Assembly (NCBI GenBank): GCA_000153385.1
Contig: CH672374.1
Span: 442,946-506,945 of the forward strand
From: Flavobacteria bacterium BBFL7
Lineage (GTDB): Bacteria; Bacteroidota; Bacteroidia; Flavobacteriales; Flavobacteriaceae
Direction of reading: 5' to 3'
Length of the DNA stretch: 64,000 bases
The notes below the pieces were generated by a model, which saw only the letters and a program-made list of their open reading frames with translations, did not search any database and had not been told where the DNA came from. Below are positions 52,589-61,192 of the stretch, in pieces. A program made the translations under genes and the position numbers. Within the stretch, counting starts at the first letter, position 1, and every line of letters starts with the position of its first letter.

Positions 52589-52906
52589 ATGAAAATGGAA
52601 ACATCTACAACGATTGAGATTACTGACAATACTTTTTTACGTCAGTATGAATGTACCAAAAATGGGGATTTGGCAAAAATTGAATATTCTCAACAAGAAC
52701 GAAAAATTTTCTTGACTAAATTTATTCTACCAGAATCGCTAGAAGACGATAAAGATTTTAAAAATGAATTTTTAAGAGCTGTATTTCTTAACATTAGAGA
52801 TGAAAAGAAAATTAAGGTAGTTCCTACTCATCCTACTATTGCTGGTTTTGTACGCCGCAACCGTAATGAGTTTAAGGAAATGCTTCCTGTGGGAATTAGT
52901 ATTTAA
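52589..52906 (+). CDS. Small GNAT-type N-acetyltransferase (COG2388-like)
   Basis: A 105-residue protein resembling the short YjdJ/COG2388 acetyltransferases: KNGDLAKIEYSQQERKIFLT, the helix KNEFLRAVFLNI, and KVVPTHPTIAGFVRRNRNEF, the position where this family has its conserved P-x-(C/H)-P segment. It is a single-gene unit between minus-strand genes; an AGGAG sequence lies 8 bp before the ATG, which is unusual because most genes here lack Shine-Dalgarno sites. The acetyl acceptor is unknown. Confidence 0.75.
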   Translation: MKMETSTTIEITDNTFLRQYECTKNGDLAKIEYSQQERKIFLTKFILPESLEDDKDFKNEFLRAVFLNIRDEKKIKVVPTHPTIAGFVRRNRNEFKEMLPVGISI

Positions 52907-52911
52907 TACTT

Positions 52912-53655
52912 TTAATTATTTTGTATCCATAGTGCTCTTGCGGCTTCTAAGTCTGCAGGAGTATCGATACCTATACTAGCATGGTCAGTAATGATCATGC
53001 TTATTTTTTTTCCGTGCTCTAGATATCTTAAACATTCTATCTTTTCCTTTAACTCTAGTGGTGTTGCACTAGAATTATAAAAATCTAACAAAGCCGTCTT
53101 TCTAAAAGCATAAATACCTATGTGTTTATAAACGGGTACTGAAACATCTTGAGCTCGATTAAAAGGTATTGGGCTACGAGAAAAATAAATAGCATTACCT
53201 GATAAATCAGTAATCACCTTAACATTATTAGGATTTATAATATCCTTTTCCTCTGTTAACTCATGCATTAAAGAAGCTAAAGCAATATTTTTATCTTGAT
53301 CTTTTTCAAAAACTTCTAATAGCTTTTTGAGATCATCATAATTTGTAAACGGTTCATCACCTTGTACATTGATGATTATATCTGCGTCAAAATGCTCTAC
53401 AGCTTCTGCAATACGATCACTACCACAATCATGTTCTTTTTTACTCATCACTGCATCACCACCATGATTGGTAATCTCGTCATAAATTATAGAACTATCA
53501 GTCGCTACGATTACTTTGTCAAACAAATGAGTTGCCAGTGCGGCCTCATAAGTTCTTACAATAACAGATTTACCGCATAGATCCTGCATCAATTTTGCAG
53601 GGAAACGACTCGCTTCATATCGCGCTGGAATTACAGCGATGACTTTTAAACTCAT
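52912..53655 (-). CDS. kdsB: 3-deoxy-manno-octulosonate cytidylyltransferase
   Basis: A 247-residue enzyme that activates Kdo with CTP for lipopolysaccharide synthesis. Motifs: VIAVIPARYEASRFPAKLM, VIVATDSS, the VMSKKEHDCGSDRIAEAVE segment, and INVQGDEPF. Full family length. Last gene of a four-gene minus-strand group (helicase, DUF4126, hypothetical, kdsB), separated from the hypothetical gene by 3 bp. Confidence 0.95.
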   Translation of the reverse strand: MSLKVIAVIPARYEASRFPAKLMQDLCGKSVIVRTYEAALATHLFDKVIVATDSSIIYDEITNHGGDAVMSKKEHDCGSDRIAEAVEHFDADIIINVQGDEPFTNYDDLKKLLEVFEKDQDKNIALASLMHELTEEKDIINPNNVKVITDLSGNAIYFSRSPIPFNRAQDVSVPVYKHIGIYAFRKTALLDFYNSSATPLELKEKIECLRYLEHGKKISMIITDHASIGIDTPADLEAARALWIQNN

Positions 53656-53658
53656 GAA

Positions 53659-54123
53659 TTAAAAATTAAGTGGCAATAAACTAAAATTACTACGATTAAC
53701 GACTGGTATAGAAGCTTCATTAAAAGATTCTATCACATGATCTACTTCAGATTGATTTAAAGTAATAAGGTTTCTGTAACGTTCACTTTTAAGTTTTATC
53801 GTTAGGCGTTTATCGCTTACAGAAAATAAACTTATAGAAATTAATATTTCTATATCTTCTAAAGGAATTGATTTTTGAACTGACGATTTAAAGAGATAAT
53901 AATAAATTGCAAACAATGCTAAAGCTATAAAACTACCGATTAAAAGTCCGAGCCAAAAGGATGATTTCTCTTTTAACAATATCAATGCACACCCAAACAC
54001 TGAAGAGATTAACAGCACAATCTGTATAACTCTGTAAGCTCTTAAGTGATCTTCAATAATTAATGTCCGATTTTCCATATCAAATTTTAATACAGAAGAT
54101 CTTCTACCTTTTAATATAGACAT
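53659..54123 (-). CDS. Hypothetical membrane protein with PH-like region
   Basis: A 154-residue protein. Two membrane helices (about residues 30-48 and 55-75) are followed by a beta-rich region with a terminal amphipathic helix (IPLEDIEILISISLFSVSDK, RLTIKLKSERYRNLIT, VDHVIESFNEA). No family was recognised. It lies between DUF4126 and kdsB in a tight operon and shares its architecture with the protein at 42369-42821. Confidence 0.7.
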   Translation of the reverse strand: MSILKGRRSSVLKFDMENRTLIIEDHLRAYRVIQIVLLISSVFGCALILLKEKSSFWLGLLIGSFIALALFAIYYYLFKSSVQKSIPLEDIEILISISLFSVSDKRLTIKLKSERYRNLITLNQSEVDHVIESFNEASIPVVNRSNFSLLPLNF

Positions 54124-54138
54124 AATGAGTAGATAAGT

Positions 54139-54741
54139 TTATGAAATCGGCTTTCGCGGAAGCGGTTTTTTCTTAAATAACTTTTTGTACAGTTTTCTAA
54201 TTGCAATAAAAATCAACACCACAATTACCGCTGCAAAAATAGGTGCTATTAAAGAAAGAAAGCTTAGAATACCACTGAAACCAGCCTCGGCAGTACTGAT
54301 TACAGGATTTCCTATTCCTCCTGTTGTTGCCGTACTGGTTAAACGTGCTGCACCGGCCGTACTGGCCACACTTGCTGCAGTTCCTCCACCAGCAATAATA
54401 GCTAGAGTCCATGTATATACCGGATCTAGATCACCTACGACACTTACCATAACTGCAGTACCGGCAATTGCAGCAAGTGGTACAGTAATCGTATCTAACA
54501 AATTATCTACATAAGGTATGTAATAGGCAGTAAGTTCAACAATCGCTGCAACACCTAGTATAAGAACTGCGCTTAAACTACCTGCCCATGCCCAATCTGG
54601 ATTAAGAGGCACTACACCCATGTAAGCCGCTATACTTAAAAATAAAAGTGGTACAAACACTCTAAATCCTGCACTTGCAGAAAGGCCTATGCCCAAACAA
54701 ATACTTACAAAAATTTCAAAATTTGATGTTATCCATTCCAT
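54139..54741 (-). CDS. DUF4126 family membrane protein
   Basis: A 200-residue protein with about five membrane helices and the DUF4126 pattern (LGIGLSASAGFRVFVPLLFL; ELTAYYIPYVDNLLDTITVP; GGGTAASVASTAGAARLTST). The C-terminal tail is basic; its last residues (LPRKP) come from a palindrome copy, 2-7 residues before the stop. It lies 2 bp after the helicase stop and 15 bp before the hypothetical gene. Function unknown. Confidence 0.88.
   Translation of the reverse strand: MEWITSNFEIFVSICLGIGLSASAGFRVFVPLLFLSIAAYMGVVPLNPDWAWAGSLSAVLILGVAAIVELTAYYIPYVDNLLDTITVPLAAIAGTAVMVSVVGDLDPVYTWTLAIIAGGGTAASVASTAGAARLTSTATTGGIGNPVISTAEAGFSGILSFLSLIAPIFAAVIVVLIFIAIRKLYKKLFKKKPLPRKPIS
54149..54164. repeat. 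Dispersed palindrome variant (14/16) at the end of DUF4126 gene
   Basis: GGCTTTCGCGGAAGCG, read on the minus strand as LPRKP near the C-terminus. Confidence 0.8.
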
Positions 54742-54743
54742 GT

Positions 54744-56171
54744 TTATGATTCTATAAAATAATCTTTATTAAAGCCTATAAGATACAAATTAGTTTTGGC
54801 TCGTGTTACTGCAGTGTACAACCAGCGCAAATAATCCTTTGATGGACCATCTGGTAGGTATGGTTGTTCTACAATCACATTTTCCCACTGACCACCTTGC
54901 GACTTATGACAGGTTATGGCATAAGAAAACTTAACTTGTAAAGCATTAAAAAATGGGTTTTCCTTAATTTCCTTATACTGCTTCCATTTAGGCAATTTTA
55001 AATAATCCATTCTTACCTCTTGATACAACTTATTAGAATCTTCATAAGTTAATGACGGTGATTCTGACTCGAGTGTATCAAGCAATAGTACTGTTTCAAA
55101 AGGTTTCTCATCTGGATAATCTACCATACGTACTTTTACCTCTGCAAATCTGAAGCCATAAATATTCTTAAAACTGTAGATTTCGAGTATTTCTATAATA
55201 TCACCATTTGCAATAAATCCAGCGGCACTACTAGGTTTTAACCAGTGATAATTGTTTTTCACAACCATTAAATAATCCCCAGGAGCTAGTTCGCTTTCGC
55301 GAAAAAGTATTCTAGATCTTATTTGTTGATTATATAAATTTGCTCGTTTATTAGATCTTACAATAATTGCTGTTTCTTCGTGTCCCTGAGTATCATATGC
55401 TGTTTGAATAGCTTCCATTATCTCATGGCCATCGATAAGTCTATTAATATCAATAAATGGATCTACATTAAACTTAAAATCATTATCGAGCTCTTCAATT
55501 TGATTTCTTATACGAGTCGCATTTAACAGAATTCCAGAGTCTTTTTCTTGACGTTTGACTTCATCTAATTCGATACATGTGACCTCTTTTAAAAATCGTT
55601 GTTCTAATAAAGTAGGTTCTAGTGCAGGTGAAACGTCCAACTTTACAGGTGGTAATTGTGCCGTGTCTCCTACTAATAATAATATACAACCTACACCAGA
55701 ATATACATACTCTATTAAATCATCTAGTAAAGACCCATTACCACCGAACATTTTATTTTCACTTGCCACATCAGGTATCATTGACGATTCATCTACAATA
55801 AATAAAGAATTGCGATGTTTATTTTGTTTTAAAGTAAACTCAACATTCCCGCCTTTACCTTGTGATTTAGGATAATAAATTTCTCTGTGAATTGTACTAG
55901 CATTCTTATTACTGTAACTACTTATTACTTTAGCAGCTCTACCAGTAGGTGCAAGTAGCACACAACTCATTTTTGCCTTCCATATATTTTTTACGATAGC
56001 ACTAATGATGGTCGTTTTACCTGTTCCCGCATATCCTTTTAATAAAAAAAGTCGGTCCTTGTCTTTTTCAATGATAAAAGAAGACAGCTCTTCTAAAGCT
56101 CTATCTTGCTCATCTGTAGGGAGAAAAGGGAAATTAGTGCGTATTATTTTATAGTAATCTGCTGCAGTCAT
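54744..56171 (-). CDS. AAA/UvrD-type ATP-dependent helicase, RecD-like
   Basis: A 475-residue superfamily 1 helicase: Walker A in KGYAGTGKTTIIS, Walker B FIVDESSMI, motif III LLLVGDTAQLPPV, the C-terminal TCHKSQGGQWENVIVEQP and motif VI WLYTAVTRAKTNLYL. It is shorter than RecD2, as usual for this Bacteroidota group. Start ATG 56171 is chosen; an upstream in-frame ATG at 56225 would add an 18-residue stretch absent from the typical N-terminus. Palindrome-derived RES (LFRESE) occurs near residues 289-293. Confidence 0.9.
   Translation of the reverse strand: MTAADYYKIIRTNFPFLPTDEQDRALEELSSFIIEKDKDRLFLLKGYAGTGKTTIISAIVKNIWKAKMSCVLLAPTGRAAKVISSYSNKNASTIHREIYYPKSQGKGGNVEFTLKQNKHRNSLFIVDESSMIPDVASENKMFGGNGSLLDDLIEYVYSGVGCILLLVGDTAQLPPVKLDVSPALEPTLLEQRFLKEVTCIELDEVKRQEKDSGILLNATRIRNQIEELDNDFKFNVDPFIDINRLIDGHEIMEAIQTAYDTQGHEETAIIVRSNKRANLYNQQIRSRILFRESELAPGDYLMVVKNNYHWLKPSSAAGFIANGDIIEILEIYSFKNIYGFRFAEVKVRMVDYPDEKPFETVLLLDTLESESPSLTYEDSNKLYQEVRMDYLKLPKWKQYKEIKENPFFNALQVKFSYAITCHKSQGGQWENVIVEQPYLPDGPSKDYLRWLYTAVTRAKTNLYLIGFNKDYFIES
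55292..55307. repeat. Dispersed palindrome variant (14/16) in helicase gene
   Basis: CGCTTTCGCGAAAAAG, read on the minus strand as FRES within LFRESE. Confidence 0.8.
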
Positions 56172-56256
56172 GTAATATTGGTGAAAACCTGATGATAAAC
56201 TTAACTCAAATTTGAAATGTGACACTAGGATGAGTCAAAAAATATTGTAGATTTGT

Positions 56257-56264
56257 TAGCTTTG
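56257..56264 (+). promoter_or_regulatory. -7 box TAGCTTTG for 56291 operon
   Basis: Exact TAnnTTTG match, 26 bp before the ATG. Confidence 0.6.
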
Positions 56265-56290
56265 AAACCAAGATAATTATTTAAAAAAAT

Positions 56291-57058
56291 ATGACTGCTC
56301 TCATTACATCAATCGTATTAGGAATTATAGTATTAGTAGGACTTGCATTTCTAATTAATAAATTGCCTAAGAAATTTCACATTGTAATCATAGTCTTCCT
56401 TCTAGCCTTAATCGGGTACTTCGGATATGAATTGTATGATTCGATTGCAGCTCCTGTAAAGTTTGAAAAAGTAAAAGAGGAAAGATATAAAAAGGTAATT
56501 GCTCAATTAATCAAACTACGTGAGGCAGAAAATGCTCATAAAACGATTACAGGTAAATATACTGATGATATTAATAAACTTGCACAGTTTGTAGATACAG
56601 CGCAATTTGCATTAGTACAAAGAAGAGACAGTTCTGTTGCAGATCGTGAAAAGAATAAACGTTTTGGTCTAAATGCAGACAACGGTGGTTACTATAAAGA
56701 AATAGTAGTTACAGATACACTAGGATATAAATCAGTTAAGGATTCATTATTTCAAGATGTTAACATTGCAACATTATTAGATTATTCATTTAAAACTGAA
56801 GGTAAAGAAATAGAAACACCAGGTCAAATTTCTCTAGAAACAGGAACTTATTTTGATGATGATAATGCCATCAGTGTATTTGAAGCTCGTGCAAAGAAAT
56901 CTGATATCTTATTCGACCAGCCAGAAAGATTAGTAGAACAAGAATTAAGAACTAAAGCCGTAGAAGGAGTTACCGGAGAAGAAATAGTAGTAGGAAGCTT
57001 ATCTGAAGTAACAACAAGCGGAAACTGGCCTAGACAATATGCCACAAGTCCAAAATAA
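56291..57058 (+). CDS. Hypothetical membrane-anchored protein
   Basis: A 255-residue protein. Two N-terminal membrane helices (about residues 5-22 and 29-48) are followed by a helical segment with a conserved-looking start (LIKLREAENAHKTITGKYTD, DINKLAQFV) reminiscent of pilin-like pseudopilin tails, then a polar C-terminal domain. It is the first gene of a group with DUF3822 and rsmD. I do not recognise its function. Confidence 0.75.
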   Translation: MTALITSIVLGIIVLVGLAFLINKLPKKFHIVIIVFLLALIGYFGYELYDSIAAPVKFEKVKEERYKKVIAQLIKLREAENAHKTITGKYTDDINKLAQFVDTAQFALVQRRDSSVADREKNKRFGLNADNGGYYKEIVVTDTLGYKSVKDSLFQDVNIATLLDYSFKTEGKEIETPGQISLETGTYFDDDNAISVFEARAKKSDILFDQPERLVEQELRTKAVEGVTGEEIVVGSLSEVTTSGNWPRQYATSPK

Positions 57059-57059
57059 T

Positions 57060-57812
57060 ATGCCCACAATGCATAAAAAAATGTCCGTCTTGATTTATCA
57101 AGATGGACTTTCTTTTTATATATACTCTTCTACAGGAATCGAGAAAAGAATTTTTAAGAGCTTTAAACATGAGTCTAATCCTATAGAAGTACTTCAAGAG
57201 ATAGAAAACATATATGATATTGAAGAGGAATTAAATCAATCCTTTGAAGATGTTACTTTAATCTATCACCACTCTATCTTTTCAGGAATTCCAGGAAGTG
57301 TCTATACAGAAAATCTAAAGTCAGACTATTTAAAATACAATGTTAGATTACTAGACACGGATATAATCAGTACTGATGAGACCATTGAGACTATAGACTA
57401 CAAAACAGTCTATATTGCATACAGTAATATAAATAATTATTTCTTTGAGAAATATGGTGATTTTAATTATTACCACTACTCTACTCTTGCTTTAAAAAAA
57501 CATCTATCTGAAATTGATTTAAGAAAATCAGAAATCATTTTAGACATTAAAACATCTCATTTTTACATCAGCATCTTTGAAAATGGAAAATTAATACTAC
57601 ATAATTGTTATCCTCATCAAGCTGCAGAAGATATATTATACTACACTTTATTTACTGCTCAGCATAACCAACTAGATCCCGAAACAATGGACTTAAAAAT
57701 TATTGCTGAAACAAAAAATAACACCATATATGATTTACTGTACACTTATGTACGTGAAGTAAGTTATGTAAATGATTCAAATTCTTATATAGAGAACATT
57801 TTATGCGTATAA
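57060..57812 (+). CDS. DUF3822 family protein
   Basis: A 250-residue protein with the DUF3822 arrangement of two ribonuclease-H-like (actin-type) halves: MSVLIYQDGLSFYIYSS at the start and the second domain beginning EIILDIKTSHFYISIFENGK. Start candidates are ATG 57060, 57069 and 57081; ATG 57039 would overlap the upstream gene by 20 bp. Its end overlaps rsmD by 10 bp, the usual neighbour of DUF3822 in Bacteroidota. Function unknown. Confidence 0.82.
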   Translation: MPTMHKKMSVLIYQDGLSFYIYSSTGIEKRIFKSFKHESNPIEVLQEIENIYDIEEELNQSFEDVTLIYHHSIFSGIPGSVYTENLKSDYLKYNVRLLDTDIISTDETIETIDYKTVYIAYSNINNYFFEKYGDFNYYHYSTLALKKHLSEIDLRKSEIILDIKTSHFYISIFENGKLILHNCYPHQAAEDILYYTLFTAQHNQLDPETMDLKIIAETKNNTIYDLLYTYVREVSYVNDSNSYIENILCV

Positions 57813-58354
57813 TCTCAGGAATACATAAAGGAAGGAGAATACAAGCTCCTAAAAATTTACCTGTACGACCTACCACAGATATGTCTAAGGAAGCCTTATT
57901 TAATATTTTGAGGCATCGTAAACATATTCCTGGCATTAAAGTCCTAGAACTCTTTGCTGGAAGTGGTAATATGAGTTATGAATTTGGTAGTCGTGGCGCT
58001 GCAAGTATCCTAGCCGTAGATCAACATAAACCATGTCTAGATTTTATTAAAAAAACTGCTACAAGTTTAAACTTGCCTATCGATACTAACAAAGCAGATG
58101 CATTTAGTTTTCTCGAAAAACATAAAGGAAGTTATGACTTAATCTTTGCAGATCCACCATACGGATTAGAAGAAGAGCAATTTCACTCTATTGCAACTTT
58201 AGTCATGGAAAACGAACTCTTAGTACCTGGTGGTATTTTTATCATGGAGCATTCTAAACATACTGATCTTTCAAATCATCAGTGGCTAGAAAGCTCTAGA
58301 AGATATGGTGGTACCGTATTTAGTTTCTTTGAAAATCCTGATGAGGAAGAATAA
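57803..58354 (+). CDS. rsmD: 16S rRNA (guanine(966)-N(2))-methyltransferase
   Basis: A 183-residue class I methyltransferase with the RsmD signature: MRIISGIHKGRRIQAP, RPTTDMSKEALFNIL, the SAM-binding LELFAGSGNMSYEFGSRGA and the catalytic DPPYG in FADPPYGLEEE. It modifies G966 of 16S rRNA in the 30S subunit. It overlaps DUF3822 by 10 bp and ends 38 bp before the next gene. Confidence 0.94.
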   Translation: MRIISGIHKGRRIQAPKNLPVRPTTDMSKEALFNILRHRKHIPGIKVLELFAGSGNMSYEFGSRGAASILAVDQHKPCLDFIKKTATSLNLPIDTNKADAFSFLEKHKGSYDLIFADPPYGLEEEQFHSIATLVMENELLVPGGIFIMEHSKHTDLSNHQWLESSRRYGGTVFSFFENPDEEE

Positions 58355-58392
58355 AATCAAACTAATTTATTTCAATAAGACATTGTTTTATA

Positions 58393-59031
58393 ATGATTAA
58401 AGAAGCTCTTCTTAAAGAATTAAACGATTTGCAATCTGAAGTAAATTTGACCGATTTTAATACGCTAGAACGTAAACTTAAATATTTTTTGAGGTTTGAA
58501 TTAGGTGATAATTTAGAGAACGGAACAAAACAACGCGTTAATCAGGCTACTATTCGAGCATCAGAACTTTTTGAAAGTCATTTTACAGAAGACTCTAAAA
58601 TCTATATAATTATCTATGATTTCAGCAACAAAACATTTAATAATACCTCAGTCTATATTCATGAAATTCTCAATGATAATGAAATTAAAGGTGAAAGTTA
58701 TGATGAAAAGTTAGCCCTGCGATATTTTGACTATGAAACAGAAATTGAATGGGTTGAAGGAAAACTATCAATATATTCTGGAAAAAGGAACAAAATTTCT
58801 CATGAAAAAATTTTCAACGGAATTGCTAATTATGAAATGGGATTCGAACCTTACATTCATCAATTAATTTACTTTTTTGAGAAGAAAACTCAAAAATGGT
58901 TTTGGATGTATGATGATAGAGGATGTCTGATGTATAGTAATGAAACATCGGAATTAAAAGATAACTTCACAAAATTTGACTCTTGGATTGTTGAATCTCA
59001 AAGAAATCAAATGAAAGAACAATTTAGGTAA
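58393..59031 (+). CDS. DUF3885 family protein
   Basis: A 212-residue soluble protein: LRFELGDNLENGTKQRVNQA with the run of alternating helix and strand, and a C-terminal segment QKWFWMYDDRGCLMYSNETS that matches the DUF3885 YDDRG motif. This family often occurs near toxin or immunity genes, but nothing here supports such a role. It follows rsmD in the same direction; no terminator is visible between them. Confidence 0.75.
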   Translation: MIKEALLKELNDLQSEVNLTDFNTLERKLKYFLRFELGDNLENGTKQRVNQATIRASELFESHFTEDSKIYIIIYDFSNKTFNNTSVYIHEILNDNEIKGESYDEKLALRYFDYETEIEWVEGKLSIYSGKRNKISHEKIFNGIANYEMGFEPYIHQLIYFFEKKTQKWFWMYDDRGCLMYSNETSELKDNFTKFDSWIVESQRNQMKEQFR

Positions 59032-59131
59032 TTATTTAATTCGTTATGAGTTTTGAGATTGCTTAAATGATTAAATTATATATTCCTCTTATTAAGTAAA
59101 AGATTGAAGTTAATCTTAAGAAATCTAATCC

Positions 59132-60769
59132 CTACCCCATTAAATTAATATCAGCGATATTTTTAATTCTATTTCTTTCTAAGAATGCATCGATGGTTTC
59201 AAAGTGTTCTATCACACGTTGATCTTTAAATTCAAAAACCTTTTCAGACAGTCCTTGCAAGAAATCTCTATCGTGTGACACTAAGATTAAAGTACCGTCA
59301 TAAGTAGATAAAGCTTCCTTTAAAACATCTTTTGATTTAATATCTAAATGGTTTGTAGGCTCATCTAGAATTAACAAATTCACAGGCTCCAACAATAATT
59401 TTACCATAGCTAGCCTGGTCTTTTCTCCTCCAGATAATACGCCAACTTTCTTTTCTAGGTCATCACCACTAAACATGAATCGACCCAAAATATTCTTAAG
59501 TTGTGTTCTTACATCTCCTTGCGCAACTTCATCAACAGTTTGCCATATCGTTAAATCATTATCTAACAAAGCGGCTTGATTTTGTGCAAAATATCCAACT
59601 TTTACATTGTGACCTAGTTGACAATTACCTTCTACTTCTATCTCGTTAAGGATAGCTTTAATCATCGTTGACTTTCCTTCTCCATTACGACCTACAAAGG
59701 ACACCTTTTCGCCTCGAGCTATAGACATATTTGCATCTTTAAAAACCACATGATTTCCATAAGATTTTGATACATCCTTAACGGTTACAGGATAATCACC
59801 AGATCGTGGAGATGGTGGGAAACTGAGTTTTAATGCAGACGTATCTACCTCGTCAATCTCAATAAGCTGTAATTTTTCAAGCATCTTCTCTCTAGAATTG
59901 ACTTGATTAGTTTTAGAATAAGTTCCTTTAAATCGTTCTATAAAAGCTTTAGTATCGGCGATAAACTTTTGCTGTTCTTGATATGCTTTAATTTGATGAG
60001 AACGACGATCTGCTCTTAACACTAGATAATGAGAGTAAGTGGCTTTATAATCATGGATTTGTCCCATAGTAACTTCAATCGTGCGATTAGTTATGTTATC
60101 TATAAATGCTTTATCGTGTGAGATAACCATTACAGCATCAGCTTTATTAACTAAGAAATCTTCTAACCAAATTACAGACTCTATATCAATATGATTAGTA
60201 GGCTCATCCAGTAAAATTAAATCTGGTTTTTGTAATAGAATTTTAGCTAGCTCAATACGCATACGCCATCCACCACTGAATTCACTAGTTGGTCTTGTAA
60301 AATCTTCTTGTTTAAATCCTAGACCTTTGAGAGCTTTCTCCACTTCGGCATCATAATTTACTTCTTCTAGTGCATAGAATTTTTCTCCTAAATCTGTTAC
60401 ACGTTCAATGATTGCCATATACTCTGCACTTTCATAATCTGTACGAGTCGTTAAAGCCTCATTAAGTTCATCCATTTCCTTTTTCATAGATGTGACGTGT
60501 TTAAAAGCTTTGGCTGTTTCTTCAAAAACGGTACAATCATCTGAGGTTAACAAATGTTGTGGTAAGTAAGCAATAACGGTATCTCCTGGTGTTCTCACAT
60601 GACCACGAGTCGCTTTTTGTTCACCAGCGATAATCTTCATCATAGTAGATTTTCCTGCTCCATTTTTACCCATCAGCGCTATTTTATCTGTTGGATTAAT
60701 GACAAATGAAACGTCTTTAAAAAGAGTGGTTCCACTAAATTCTACGGCGATATTTTCTACTGTAATCAT
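59132..60769 (-). CDS. ABC-F family ATPase
   Basis: A 545-residue soluble protein with two ABC domains and no membrane helices: Walker A GKNGAGKST and GRNGEGKST, signatures FSGGWRMRIELAKIL and LSGGEKTRLAMVKLL, Walker B LILLDEPTNHIDIES and LLILDEPTNHLDIKS, with a charged linker (about residues 250-310). ABC-F proteins act on the ribosome. Which member (Uup, YbiT or another) cannot be decided from sequence alone. A -7 box (60789-60796) lies upstream. Confidence 0.9.
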   Translation of the reverse strand: MITVENIAVEFSGTTLFKDVSFVINPTDKIALMGKNGAGKSTMMKIIAGEQKATRGHVRTPGDTVIAYLPQHLLTSDDCTVFEETAKAFKHVTSMKKEMDELNEALTTRTDYESAEYMAIIERVTDLGEKFYALEEVNYDAEVEKALKGLGFKQEDFTRPTSEFSGGWRMRIELAKILLQKPDLILLDEPTNHIDIESVIWLEDFLVNKADAVMVISHDKAFIDNITNRTIEVTMGQIHDYKATYSHYLVLRADRRSHQIKAYQEQQKFIADTKAFIERFKGTYSKTNQVNSREKMLEKLQLIEIDEVDTSALKLSFPPSPRSGDYPVTVKDVSKSYGNHVVFKDANMSIARGEKVSFVGRNGEGKSTMIKAILNEIEVEGNCQLGHNVKVGYFAQNQAALLDNDLTIWQTVDEVAQGDVRTQLKNILGRFMFSGDDLEKKVGVLSGGEKTRLAMVKLLLEPVNLLILDEPTNHLDIKSKDVLKEALSTYDGTLILVSHDRDFLQGLSEKVFEFKDQRVIEHFETIDAFLERNRIKNIADINLMG

Positions 60770-60788
60770 GTTGAAGTTTTTGCAACGG

Positions 60789-60796
60789 CAAAAGTA
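60789..60796 (-). promoter_or_regulatory. -7 box TACTTTTG for ABC-F gene
   Basis: Exact TAnnTTTG on the minus strand, 19 bp before the start codon. Confidence 0.6.
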
Positions 60797-60867
60797 TGAT
60801 TATTCTTTACTTAAATAGAAATCTATGTTTAATTAAAGAGATAGAATCTGTAGATAAAAGTTATAAA

Positions 60868-61182
60868 TAAAAAGCAGGTCTATAAGCCGGATTCTGTTAC
60901 TTGATTGCTCAAGCACTCTATCATTTATCTAGAATTACAATTACTCGCAATCTCTATCTGTTTACCCTTCAGAATCGCGCGGATCGCGCTCAAGCTCTGA
61001 TATACGCAACATTTCACCGTATAGAGTTTACCTGGTTTCACTACAGCATTACCTGTACATACTTTCTGTTGCACTTGTCCTATTACGCTTTCGCGAAAGC
61101 GTAATGACGGCCATTAACCGTTATACTATCCTATGGTGCCCGGACTTTCCTCTTCATAAGAAGCGATAGAGCGACCTGCTGC
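60868..61182 (-). ncRNA. rnpB: RNase P RNA, bacterial class A
   Basis: The minus-strand RNA has conserved region I GAGGAAAGTCCGGGCACC (plus 61135-61152), ACAGAAAGTA (61060-61069), and the 3' ACAGAATCCGGCTTATAGAC (about 60878-60897). AGCAGGT at the 5' end (61174-61180) pairs with ACCTGCT near the 3' end (60873-60879) as P1, and the RNA ends in a short T-tract. A 24-bp perfect palindrome containing the 16-bp dispersed repeat (61082-61105) sits where helix P12 lies. The -7 box is at 61185-61192, giving a start near 61180. Expected length is about 310 nt. Confidence 0.95.
61086..61101. repeat. Dispersed 16-bp palindrome, exact copy, inside rnpB
   Basis: CGCTTTCGCGAAAGCG, extended by ATTA / TAAT into a 24-bp perfect palindrome (61082-61105) that forms the distal part of the P12-type helix in RNase P RNA. 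Confidence 0.95.
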
Positions 61183-61184
61183 CG

Positions 61185-61192
61185 CAAAATTA
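61185..61192 (-). promoter_or_regulatory. -7 box TAATTTTG for rnpB
   Basis: Exact TAnnTTTG on the minus strand, ending about 5 bases before the RNA 5' end inferred from P1 pairing. Confidence 0.75.

Noticed and set aside
54744..56225. Start of the helicase at 56225
   Set aside because: The extra 18 residues do not resemble helicase N-termini; ATG 56171 gives the expected start before the Q-motif-like segment TDEQDRALEEL.
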